Source: a virus. Taken from it: a stretch of DNA of 23,998 nucleotides. The notes under the pieces were generated by a model, which searched no databases, was not told the DNA's origin, and saw only the letters and a list, made by a program, of their open reading frames with translations. The stretch spans positions 1 through 23,998 of IMG/VR virus record IMGVR_UViG_3300043466_000787. One strand, 5' to 3'. Numbering within the stretch: position 1 is the first letter of the stretch; each line of letters begins with the position of its first letter. Both the position numbers and the translations under genes were made by a program. Below, one piece after another: positions 7,166 to 14,092 of the stretch.

Positions 7166-8980
7166 TTATATGTCGTGAGGTGCTATTCCTGCTATTCCAC
7201 TTGCTCTATCTTTTTTCGCATCGTCAATAGCAATTGGTGATTTAACATCAGGTTTAACATCTTTAATTTTATAGGTTAATTTTTCCCAATAGTGTTTACA
7301 AGTTCCCCCTGTAAATGTGGCACTTAACAAGCCACCGCCCTTATATTTCCAAATAGAATAAGGATTATTTGGGTTAGGATGTTTACCGAATCCAGGGTTT
7401 ACTGTAACATCGCCCATGGCCTCAATATCCTCTCTTCTGTAAATCTTATTGGCACTCATCATATTTTTACAAAATTCTCTTTCGGGTGATGAATTACCTG
7501 CATATCTATAACGAAAAAGATAAAAATCAGTATCGTAAATACTTCTTCGGTTTGAGTTTGCAGTTCCGGTGCTTGTGGCAAATTTATAAGTTAGCTTTTC
7601 TTCTTCATCATAGTCAACAGGTTTACACTCTATTAACTCATAATTCTCTAAATCTTCATCCTCACCTAACTCAATAAGCTCACTACCTATTTTTTTTTTT
7701 TCTTCTGATAGTTTTTGAACTGAACTTCCAACGGTAAACATTGAAACCGCCACATCTTTATCCAATTTTAAGAATTGAATTAAGAAAACCATAGCTTGTT
7801 CTTTTGTTAAAATGCCATCTTTCACATTTTGCAATATTTCAACAGCACTTGATATTTGCGCACCATTATAAGAACTTTCATTTTTGTTATTCTCAACATC
7901 AACATCCCTTAAATTTTCAAAATACAACTGCAAAGTAATTTGATTTTGACCTAAAACGTACTCAAAGCCATCTACTAAAGCGTTTTGCATTGGAGTTATA
8001 ACATTCAACATTGTTTCATCAAATGCTGTTGCAATTTCATCCGCATTACTACTAAATCCTGTTCCCGATTGAATACCTAAAATTGCACCGCTTACAACTT
8101 TGTGAGCTGTCAATAATTGCTTTCTTGCTTCTTCTGTTAAAAATTGATATTGTTGGTGTGCATCTGCTATGGTTATAGTTTCAATCGTAGTGGCATTATC
8201 CTTATTCGAGTTGAAGGATAATATAAACTTATTAGCGTTATTTGCACCTGTCCATTTTTTAATAATGTTACGTTCAAATTGTGTTTTAACCTCATCATCA
8301 GTAACACCTTCATTTACATTTATAATATGCCCTGCGCTCAATCCGTTTTTAATATGGTTCACACAATACACAGAAATTTGTTCCTCTAATTCGGCATAGT
8401 TTAATCCTGAATAATATGATGGCCTTGCAAAATAGAAATCGTTAATCGAATATTCCTTAATTACAAAGACTGTCTTTTTTTCTGTTGTGCCTTGTACAAA
8501 TACCGGTATTTGAGTTGGCGGATATTTTCTTGTATCACTCCAATCGTAAGAATACCAATATGAATTAATAACTCCATTTTCGTCAACTTCATTTGGAACT
8601 ACTTTATTTTTTGGCAAGTGATTTATTTGTGCAATTTCATTTCCTGTTTTACCTAAAATTATCTCAAAACTACATTCGTGAAATAAGGTATAATCTTTTA
8701 CTAATTTACGAACTATATCTTTTGTAAATAGTTTGTTTACTTTAGCCATTTGGATGGCCTGGTTAGCCATATAATTTGCAGTCAAACCTTGGCCATAAGT
8801 ATAAGAATAGTAACTATCTAAAATTGCTGCGTTTGTTGGAGAATATTTGTAACGATTAATAACATAATCATACCCTTCATTGTTTTTGCCATTTAATACA
8901 TAAGTTTTACCGCTTGGCTTTACTTCGTCAAAAATTTGTGTATCAAATGCGCTTAAACTTATTGTTCTTAAATCTCCCAT
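7166..8980 (-). CDS. Portal protein with extra C-terminal domain
   Basis: A 604-residue protein. Residues 40-430 carry the portal core: ILDSYYSYTYGQGL (53-66), the clip/wing text around HLPKNKVVPNEVDENG (121-136), and the stretch at 186-225 (RPSYYSGLNYAELEEQISVY, then HIKNGLSAGHIIN), close to the Bacteroidota phage portal signature. The dodecameric portal is the DNA entry channel and terminase docking site. A Lys/Glu linker (425-460) joins a C-terminal domain (460-604) with a Cys/His/Trp pattern (REFCKNM near 501-507, GGTCKHYW near 558-565) reminiscent of MuF-like modules; that link is tentative. It lies about 1.9 kb downstream of the capsid gene, in a separate unit, which is unusual. The start overlaps the upstream stop as TAATG. 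Confidence 0.85.
   Translation of the reverse strand: MGDLRTISLSAFDTQIFDEVKPSGKTYVLNGKNNEGYDYVINRYKYSPTNAAILDSYYSYTYGQGLTANYMANQAIQMAKVNKLFTKDIVRKLVKDYTLFHECSFEIILGKTGNEIAQINHLPKNKVVPNEVDENGVINSYWYSYDWSDTRKYPPTQIPVFVQGTTEKKTVFVIKEYSINDFYFARPSYYSGLNYAELEEQISVYCVNHIKNGLSAGHIINVNEGVTDDEVKTQFERNIIKKWTGANNANKFILSFNSNKDNATTIETITIADAHQQYQFLTEEARKQLLTAHKVVSGAILGIQSGTGFSSNADEIATAFDETMLNVITPMQNALVDGFEYVLGQNQITLQLYFENLRDVDVENNKNESSYNGAQISSAVEILQNVKDGILTKEQAMVFLIQFLKLDKDVAVSMFTVGSSVQKLSEEKKKIGSELIELGEDEDLENYELIECKPVDYDEEEKLTYKFATSTGTANSNRRSIYDTDFYLFRYRYAGNSSPEREFCKNMMSANKIYRREDIEAMGDVTVNPGFGKHPNPNNPYSIWKYKGGGLLSATFTGGTCKHYWEKLTYKIKDVKPDVKSPIAIDDAKKDRASGIAGIAPHDI
7690..7701 (-). other. 12-A tract in the portal mRNA (possible slippage site)
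   Basis: The portal coding strand contains 12 consecutive A residues, encoding Glu-Lys-Lys-Lys at residues 427-430, exactly at the junction between portal core and extra C-terminal domain. Loss of one A gives AAA TAG at once; gain of one A gives AAT AGG TAG. Both alternative frames therefore stop within three codons. Polymerase slippage on such tracts is known in AT-rich bacteria; whether it happens here is unknown. Confidence 0.4.
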
Positions 8981-9270
8981 TATTGATTGATTTTATAATT
9001 TTGTAAATCTGTTTGATCCGTTGCAAATGCTTTGCCTCGAAATAGTGTATTTTCATTATCGTAAACTTCAAATTCAAAAGTGCTTCCTTCGCTTACTGTT
9101 TTGTCAAATTCAAAAGTCAAATAACCATAACTATAAACAGCCGACAAATCCTCAAAAGTTTCTTCTGTGGCTTTGCTTTCATCACGTATTTTTAACGTAA
9201 CTAAACCCGCTTCATAACGAGGTATAATAGTTACCGTTTGAGTTTCTTCAGATGGTCTAAATATTATCAT
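8980..9270 (-). CDS. Small beta-rich virion-associated protein
   Basis: A 96-residue protein starting MIIFRPSEETQTVTIIPRYE. Alternating hydrophobic/polar residues over the whole length predict a beta-sandwich (for example YGYLTFEFDKTV and STFEFEVYDNENTLFRGKAF). No enzyme motif, signal peptide or TM segment. It overlaps the portal gene start by 1 nt and is the first gene after a strong terminator, carrying the bipartite ATCA/TCGTTATAT element directly before its ATG. Small beta proteins beside the portal are common in Bacteroidota phages; a minor capsid or connector role is plausible but not shown. Confidence 0.65.
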   Translation of the reverse strand: MIIFRPSEETQTVTIIPRYEAGLVTLKIRDESKATEETFEDLSAVYSYGYLTFEFDKTVSEGSTFEFEVYDNENTLFRGKAFATDQTDLQNYKINQ

Positions 9271-9300
9271 ACTTATATAACGATAAAAATAATTTTTGAT
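9271..9300 (-). promoter_or_regulatory. Bipartite late-promoter candidate, copy 1
   Basis: Read leftward: ATCA (9300-9297), 13 nt, TCGTTATAT (9283-9275), AAGT, then the ATG at 9270. The same two boxes with identical spacing precede the ATGs at 11975 and 19640. This copy lies just after the terminator of the capsid unit, where a new promoter is needed for the portal-to-lysis genes. The box is only 4 nt from ATG, so the mRNA would be leaderless or nearly so. Confidence 0.7.
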
Positions 9301-9302
9301 AC

Positions 9303-9335
9303 AAAAAAAAAGACAGCGTAACCTAATACGCTGTC
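9303..9335 (-). terminator. Strong rho-independent terminator after the capsid unit
   Basis: Perfect 9-bp stem GACAGCGTA (9312-9320) and TACGCTGTC (9327-9335) with a 6-nt loop, followed leftward by nine U residues (A run 9303-9311). It lies 23 nt past the stop of the gene ending at 9359 and separates the capsid unit from the portal unit. Confidence 0.9.
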
Positions 9336-9358
9336 CTTAAACTCTATTTTAAAAAATA

Positions 9359-9895
9359 TTAATCGTTTACATATTGGTCAGAAACCAATGCAAGTAAAGA
9401 AGTAATAGCTGCACTTGATAATATTGGAGCAGTTTCAGGCTCTAACGCTTGTAACGTCATTTTCAATCCGTAGAAATCACCTAAAGCACCACCTAATTCT
9501 CTTGTTCCTGTTGTTTTATCAGCACCATTTTTCAATCCAATAGCGTGATAAGTTCCGTTGTTATCTTCTAAAAATATCAACATTCTATCTCTTGAAAGCA
9601 ATTTAGCCTGGTTTACTAAAGCAGCAGTTAAGCCGGTTAGTACTAAACTTAATTGACTATCATAAAAAATAGTTCCGTTATCTCTTGATGCTGTTTCAGT
9701 TTCAACATAAGTATTACCGGTATTTTTTAATTCAAATTTAAAAACTTCATCTAAAGTTCCTAAACCTGTAAGTTCTGAATTAACTACCGTTGCACCAATA
9801 TCTGAAAATGGAGCAAAAAAGGCATTAACTAAACCACCTGTAAAATTTTTGCATTCTAAAAGTCTGCCGTTTGTTATAAATTCACACGCTGCCAT
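9359..9895 (-). CDS. Virion structural protein (tail tube- or capsid-associated)
   Basis: A 178-residue protein made directly after the major capsid protein. The central pattern, FELKNTGNTYVETETASRDN (53-72), GTIFYDSQLSLVLTGL (73-88), LSRDRMLIFLEDNNGTYHAI (99-118), then a Gly-rich GALGDFYGLKMTLQALEPE (135-153), recalls an abundant Bacteroidota phage virion family. The beta-hairpin layout and the acidic loop before the last strand would suit a tail tube protein, while its place after the capsid gene could suit a capsid-stabilising protein. I cannot decide from sequence. A hairpin precedes it and a strong terminator follows, so it is probably highly expressed with the capsid gene. Confidence 0.65.
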   Translation of the reverse strand: MAACEFITNGRLLECKNFTGGLVNAFFAPFSDIGATVVNSELTGLGTLDEVFKFELKNTGNTYVETETASRDNGTIFYDSQLSLVLTGLTAALVNQAKLLSRDRMLIFLEDNNGTYHAIGLKNGADKTTGTRELGGALGDFYGLKMTLQALEPETAPILSSAAITSLLALVSDQYVND

Positions 9896-9913
9896 TATTA
9901 TAATGTTTTAAAT

Positions 9914-9936
9914 AAGGCGGTATTTTCAACCGCCTT
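9914..9936 (-). promoter_or_regulatory. Intergenic hairpin after the capsid gene
   Basis: Stem AAGGCGGT (9914-9921) and ACCGCCTT (9929-9936), 8 bp, 7-nt loop, starting 9 nt after the capsid stop. Leftward it is followed by only ATTTA, so it is at best a weak terminator. It may stabilise the 3' end of capsid mRNA or lower expression of the next gene. Confidence 0.55.
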
Positions 9937-9944
9937 GTTATTTA

Positions 9945-10859
9945 TTAAACTGTGTAAGTTGTGTATAAAACAACCTCTGAACCTCTTACATATTGTACTC
10001 CGGCTGTGTAAACCATTTTGTAACGTACTGTACCGCTCAAATCAGTTTCATCCATGTCTTTGATACGAACTTCATTGTGATCGCTTAAAAGACCTGTTCC
10101 AAAATAAAGATTTTTCTTTTGGTAGATTACCATTGTGTTAGCAGGTAAACCATTGATTATTTCTAATTTGTACATTCCTAAATACAACTCTTGACCTTGA
10201 CCACCTAAACCGTTGTTGATTCCTGCAGTAATTAAAGCATTGTTGTAAGCTTGTGCCACATCAGCAGATATAGCGAAAACTAAATCAGCTTTTCTTCTCA
10301 AAGCTACAGGAACTGCGTTTGATGCTTTTTGCATTTCAGCTACTACGTTTGAAGCAGTAATAGTTGCAGGTGAAGCCACATCGATTACAGTTGCATCTCC
10401 TAAAAACAATGGAATAAATCCATCAAAGTGACCATCATCTGTAGCCTCTCCAATCCAAATATCTGAATCAGTTGCTTGAGCAGTATCAGCTAAAATTTCT
10501 ACTAATAAAGCTTGTTCTTCATCTACCGGCATATTGTCATTATGAGCAGAGAATCCCATTGTAGCAGTATCCCATACATTTCTGAAATCTTCTTTACAAA
10601 GTTCAGCCTCGTTTTTGATTTTCTTTGGCTCTAAAATTACCTCGTCAAGTGTTACACTTCCCGCAGGAGCGAAACCACATGAATAATCTTGACGACCATT
10701 TCCGTAGTCAATTTTACGGATTACTTGTTTTACCGGAATGTTTGGTAAAATAGTTACCAAACCTTTTTGAATAGTATCTGCTTCTTTAAAAGCTTTTCCT
10801 ATTATTTCCCCTGCCACCGTTCCAGCATAGGAACTGTTTACTGTTGTTGTTGTTGCCAT
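9945..10859 (-). CDS. Major capsid protein, HK97-like fold
   Basis: A 304-residue protein in the size range of a mature-type HK97-fold capsid subunit. The N-terminal part (AGTVAGEIIGKAFKEADTIQ, residues 12-31), an E-loop-like stretch, a Cys-containing middle (AELCKEDFRN), and the C-terminal ALRRKADLVFAISADVAQAY followed by GLPANTMVIYQKKNLYFGTG fit capsid proteins of Bacteroidota siphophages. No scaffold (delta) domain is present; scaffolding is probably supplied by the C-terminal part of the adjacent protease gene. It starts 6 nt after the protease stop, with an A-rich upstream stretch typical of strong Bacteroidota translation starts. Confidence 0.85.
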   Translation of the reverse strand: MATTTTVNSSYAGTVAGEIIGKAFKEADTIQKGLVTILPNIPVKQVIRKIDYGNGRQDYSCGFAPAGSVTLDEVILEPKKIKNEAELCKEDFRNVWDTATMGFSAHNDNMPVDEEQALLVEILADTAQATDSDIWIGEATDDGHFDGFIPLFLGDATVIDVASPATITASNVVAEMQKASNAVPVALRRKADLVFAISADVAQAYNNALITAGINNGLGGQGQELYLGMYKLEIINGLPANTMVIYQKKNLYFGTGLLSDHNEVRIKDMDETDLSGTVRYKMVYTAGVQYVRGSEVVLYTTYTV

Positions 10860-10865
10860 TTTTTT

Positions 10866-11975
10866 TTAGTTTTTATTTTTTAATTCTGTTAATGATAATG
10901 CTAATCTTCCTTTTAATGTTTTTGGTTTTTCTGTTGTAGCTTGTATTGGTGCTACTTTTGTTTTGCTTACCGCAGGAGTTTCTGATAATTCAACTTTTAA
11001 AGTTTCGTTTTCTTTAACTTGCTCCGATAATTTAGTTTCGATTGCTGAAAATCTTTGCTCTAAATTCTCATTGAATTTAATTAGCATTGAACTAATAGCA
11101 TTTTTCAAATCTGAAACCTCACTTGTGTTTACTGATGCAGGAGCAGCCATTTCTTCAACCGGTGCTTCAACTACTTCTTCTTCTTCTTTTGCTGAAATCT
11201 CTGCAATTATGCCAACCTCTGCAACTGAAATTTTAGTTCCATCATTAAGAACGTACTCTCCAATTGGAGCAGGAACATTTCCATCAGGAGTTGCAACTGA
11301 AATAGTACCGCCAATCTCCGGAATTTCAGTTTCTGTTACCAATGTTAAACTGCCATCTTCGGTTTTCCATTCGGCCAATTTAACTTGTTTGCCTAAAAGA
11401 GTTTTAAACTCATTTAGCAAATCGTCTTTCATTTGTTTAAAATCCATATTTACTTTTGTTAATGTTACTTTTTCGTCAAACATACCTTCTATTGAAAATC
11501 CGCTTCCGTTATCTTTACACAATTGCCATTGCTCTTCATCTTCTATTTTCATAGCCACAACCCAACTGCCAACAGGCGCATCAATTCCGTATAATGCTGT
11601 TTTATCTTTTTCTAAATCTTCAACGATCCAACTCTCTACGATTGTTCCATTCAAAGTATATTTAGAATGCTCTAAATTTGCATTACTTTGATTGCCTTTT
11701 TTAAGATACAACTCCGAGGCACGTTTTATTGTTTCTTTAGAAAAATATACATAGTACTCTTCCTTTGTTTTTTCGTCAAATCGATAAATCTTTTTTTCGG
11801 GAATTAATGCAACCCCTAATAAGATTTTCTTTTCATTATCGATTTTAGCAAACTGTACTTTTTTTTCATCTGCCAAAGCAATAAACTTGCTTTCCATGGC
11901 TGGAGATCCAACTACTGCAATAGAGTCTACCCCTTGCAAATCTTCATCCGATAAAAATAGCTCGTATGTTTTCAT
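10866..11975 (-). CDS. XkdF-like prohead protease fused to scaffold domain
   Basis: A 369-residue protein. Residues 1-190 resemble the XkdF/herpesvirus-type prohead serine protease: His103 in NLEHSKYTL, the VESWIVEDLEKD strand (113-124), GSWVVAMKI (136-144) and the GFSIEGMF motif with the likely nucleophile Ser161. Such proteases cut scaffold and capsid N-termini during head maturation. The C-terminal third is acidic then Lys-rich (EEEEVVEAPVEEM near 265, a predicted coiled coil at roughly 285-335, then a Lys tail), as expected of an internal scaffold that is degraded. It directly precedes the capsid gene and carries its own bipartite ATCA/TCGTTATAT element. The exact catalytic triad is inferred. 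Confidence 0.8.
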   Translation of the reverse strand: MKTYELFLSDEDLQGVDSIAVVGSPAMESKFIALADEKKVQFAKIDNEKKILLGVALIPEKKIYRFDEKTKEEYYVYFSKETIKRASELYLKKGNQSNANLEHSKYTLNGTIVESWIVEDLEKDKTALYGIDAPVGSWVVAMKIEDEEQWQLCKDNGSGFSIEGMFDEKVTLTKVNMDFKQMKDDLLNEFKTLLGKQVKLAEWKTEDGSLTLVTETEIPEIGGTISVATPDGNVPAPIGEYVLNDGTKISVAEVGIIAEISAKEEEEVVEAPVEEMAAPASVNTSEVSDLKNAISSMLIKFNENLEQRFSAIETKLSEQVKENETLKVELSETPAVSKTKVAPIQATTEKPKTLKGRLALSLTELKNKN

Positions 11976-12005
11976 AACTATATAACGATTTTTTTTTTTA
12001 GTGAT
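11976..12005 (-). promoter_or_regulatory. Bipartite late-promoter candidate, copy 2
   Basis: Read leftward: ATCA (12005-12002), 13 nt that are almost all A, TCGTTATAT (11988-11980), AGTT, then the ATG at 11975. Both boxes and both spacings match the copies at 9270 and 19640. The intervening bases differ between copies, so the boxes rather than the whole region are conserved. No terminator lies between it and the tape measure stop at 12015, so it would add to readthrough from the tail unit and boost the head genes. Confidence 0.7.
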
Positions 12006-12014
12006 ATATTTTTT

Positions 12015-13964
12015 TTATCCAAAAGTTGAAGTAGCCACCGCATTTCTGTCTAAAGATTGCTGTGTGCTTACTTGGTTACCCACAACATAAGTTTGTATAG
12101 GTCTGTTCTGCTGTCCTGCAATAGTTTGACTTAATTGGTTAGTTGAACTTTGACCTACGATATTAAATTGTGGTGGTGGTGGTGGTGGTGCAAAACCTCC
12201 GCCTCCTGCCGCTCCGCCGCCGCCGCCGCCGCCCGGAGTTTTAACTGCTAAAATCTTTTTAACAGATGCGTAACCGGAAGCCAATGCTCCTGCTGCTGCA
12301 ACTGCTCCCAAAGCAATACCAACCGGTCCTGGAACTGCTGCCACCATTCCTTTAAATGCTGAAACTCCGGATTGAATTGTGTCTATTGTTGTTGCTGCTA
12401 CTGCCGCTGCTTTTCCTGCCGCTGTACTTTCACCTATTAAACCTGCCAATGTTTTTAGGCCTGAAGAAAATGATTGTAATGCTTTCTCTTTTGCGGCTTG
12501 TTTTTCTTCTTCTATTTTAATTTCTGCATCAGCACCCGCTTTTTTATTATCATAATCTTGTTTTTGATATTTTAAATTAATTTCATTAATTTCATTTTCT
12601 TGCGATTCTTTTAAAGCACTTGCATCTAATCCATTTTGTTCAGCATAAGCCAAATCTGCTTCATACTTTAAACGCACTCTTTCAATGTCCGCTTCCTGTT
12701 CAGTCATTTTTGAAAGCTCATTGTTTTTTCTCGCTTCCATTTCTTTATCAAAGAATGCAGTATCTGCTTTTTCTCTATCTAAAGCCGCTTGATTTGCTGC
12801 ATCAGTTTCAGCACGTTTTAATCTTAAAAACTCATCAATTCGTTCCTGATTTGCCTTTTTTTGATTTGCTAATAATTCATCATTATGTTTCTTTTGTGCC
12901 TCTGCTGCTTTTTCATTTGCCTTATTTCTTGCATCAGTTTCTTCTTGAACTTCAGCAACTCGGTTATCAATTATTAATTTTCTTCTATTTAAAACCGATG
13001 TTTTTAACGCCTCATTAGCTTCGTTAAATTCTTTTAATGCTCTTTTTGCAGTTTCTTTTTGAGCATCCGTTGCATCTTCTAAACCTGCAACTCTCATAGC
13101 CTCGATTGCGATTGCTCTTAAAGTTTGAGCGTTTGCCATTTTTTGCGCTACTTCTTGATTTGCTAATTCAAGAGATAGTTTTCTAATTTCTGCCGAACTT
13201 TGACCTGAAGCCTTTGCCATTTTTAATTGCGCATCTCTCGACAAATCTGATTCTTGCGTGGCTAACTTTTGGTTTTTTACTTGCGTGTCTAATTCTTTGT
13301 TTAATGCCTTGTTAGCCGCCTCTGCTTTTTGAGTGGCTTCAGAACTTGCAATAAACATTTTTACTAAAGCATAACCCGCAGCAATTAAAGCAGCAACAAC
13401 AGCCACGATTGCACCTATTGGATTGGCAGCCATAGCAGCATTCCAAATTAATTGAGCGGCAGCACTAATTCTTTGAACAATTGTAAAAGATTTAACTACT
13501 GCGCCAAGTTGTTTAAATGAATCTATGCTTTCACCTAATGCTTGTGCGCCACTTGCTATGGCCATGGCAGATTGAACTTTTAAAATCGCTCCTTCTACTT
13601 CTTTACTTTCCGTTCCAAGTGTTCCCATCAATCCGGTAACAACACTAAATCCACCTGCAACACCCGTCAACGCTCCGCTTAATGCTTTGAATTTTGCATC
13701 AGGGTTGAATGCTTCTGTAAGATTTTTGGCATCACCTATTCTATCTTTTAATTCTGCGGCTCTTTTAGCAGCTTCAACCGCTTCTCTTGAAGTTGCCCCA
13801 AACTTATCAGATAAGGCTGCTACATCCGCTTGAGCCTCTCGTAATTGTGTGCGTAAAGATTTGGCCGCTTCCTCACTTTGCTTAAAATTTTGCGTGAAGT
13901 TTTCAAGTCCGCCATTGGCACGTACTACATCAACATCTATCTCTATCGTTTTCTTAATAGCCAT
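12015..13964 (-). CDS. Tail tape measure protein
   Basis: A 649-residue protein. A coiled-coil-rich N-terminus (residues 25-80) is followed by small-residue helices, a hydrophobic segment (PIGAIVAVVAALIAAGYALV, 182-201), a long heptad-like region full of Lys/Glu/Ala/Gln (about 210-490), another hydrophobic Ala/Gly region, and a low-complexity C-terminus with seven-Gly and six-Pro runs. This is typical of tape measure proteins, which set tail length and help DNA cross the inner membrane. By the usual rule of about 0.15 nm per residue the tail would be near 100 nm. It lies after the large tail proteins and before the head genes, the reverse of the common order. Confidence 0.85.
   Translation of the reverse strand: MAIKKTIEIDVDVVRANGGLENFTQNFKQSEEAAKSLRTQLREAQADVAALSDKFGATSREAVEAAKRAAELKDRIGDAKNLTEAFNPDAKFKALSGALTGVAGGFSVVTGLMGTLGTESKEVEGAILKVQSAMAIASGAQALGESIDSFKQLGAVVKSFTIVQRISAAAQLIWNAAMAANPIGAIVAVVAALIAAGYALVKMFIASSEATQKAEAANKALNKELDTQVKNQKLATQESDLSRDAQLKMAKASGQSSAEIRKLSLELANQEVAQKMANAQTLRAIAIEAMRVAGLEDATDAQKETAKRALKEFNEANEALKTSVLNRRKLIIDNRVAEVQEETDARNKANEKAAEAQKKHNDELLANQKKANQERIDEFLRLKRAETDAANQAALDREKADTAFFDKEMEARKNNELSKMTEQEADIERVRLKYEADLAYAEQNGLDASALKESQENEINEINLKYQKQDYDNKKAGADAEIKIEEEKQAAKEKALQSFSSGLKTLAGLIGESTAAGKAAAVAATTIDTIQSGVSAFKGMVAAVPGPVGIALGAVAAAGALASGYASVKKILAVKTPGGGGGGGAAGGGGFAPPPPPPQFNIVGQSSTNQLSQTIAGQQNRPIQTYVVGNQVSTQQSLDRNAVATSTFG
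12172..12233 (-). repeat. Trinucleotide repeat runs in the tape measure gene
   Basis: A GGT run (12172-12190) encodes six prolines on the leftward strand, and a CCG/GCC run (12215-12233) encodes seven glycines. The GC-rich codons contrast with the AT-rich surroundings. Such triplet runs are prone to length change without frame loss, so the linker length may vary between relatives. Confidence 0.7.
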
Positions 13965-14092
13965 CTCTTATACTGTTTAATTGTTTCTTTAAAAGTTCTC
14001 GGGCAACGATAAGCACCTTTTGCAAATTCTATATTTTCGCTACCGTTATAATATTCCATTGTATTTAATAATTCTACTAAATTGCTTATCAT
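13943..14092 (-). CDS. Hypothetical 49-aa protein before the tape measure
   Basis: A short frame that fills the 124-nt gap between the large tail protein and the tape measure. Its ATG overlaps the upstream TGA (ATGA) and its TAG lies 22 nt inside the tape measure gene. The product starts MISNLVELLNTMEYYNGSEN and ends in a basic YKRWLLRKR tail, with one cysteine (Cys30). Position just before the tape measure is where tail chaperones often lie, but it shows no chaperone feature. Function unknown. Confidence 0.55.
   Translation of the reverse strand: MISNLVELLNTMEYYNGSENIEFAKGAYRCPRTFKETIKQYKRWLLRKR

Noticed and set aside
7495-7520. A TCGTTATA-like match in the portal gene that resembles the bipartite box
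   Set aside because: It is inside coding sequence (Phe-Arg-Tyr-Arg-Tyr), lacks the ATCA box at 17 nt, has G in place of the last T, and the ATG spacing is wrong.
10963-11691. 242-codon open frame on the plus strand
   Set aside because: It is antisense to the protease/scaffold gene, is Ser/Pro/Phe-biased as expected from a shadow frame, and breaks the one-direction layout.
12620-13018. 132-codon plus-strand frame rich in Leu, Phe, His and Gln
   Set aside because: It is the shadow of the Lys/Glu/Ala-rich coiled coil of the tape measure gene.
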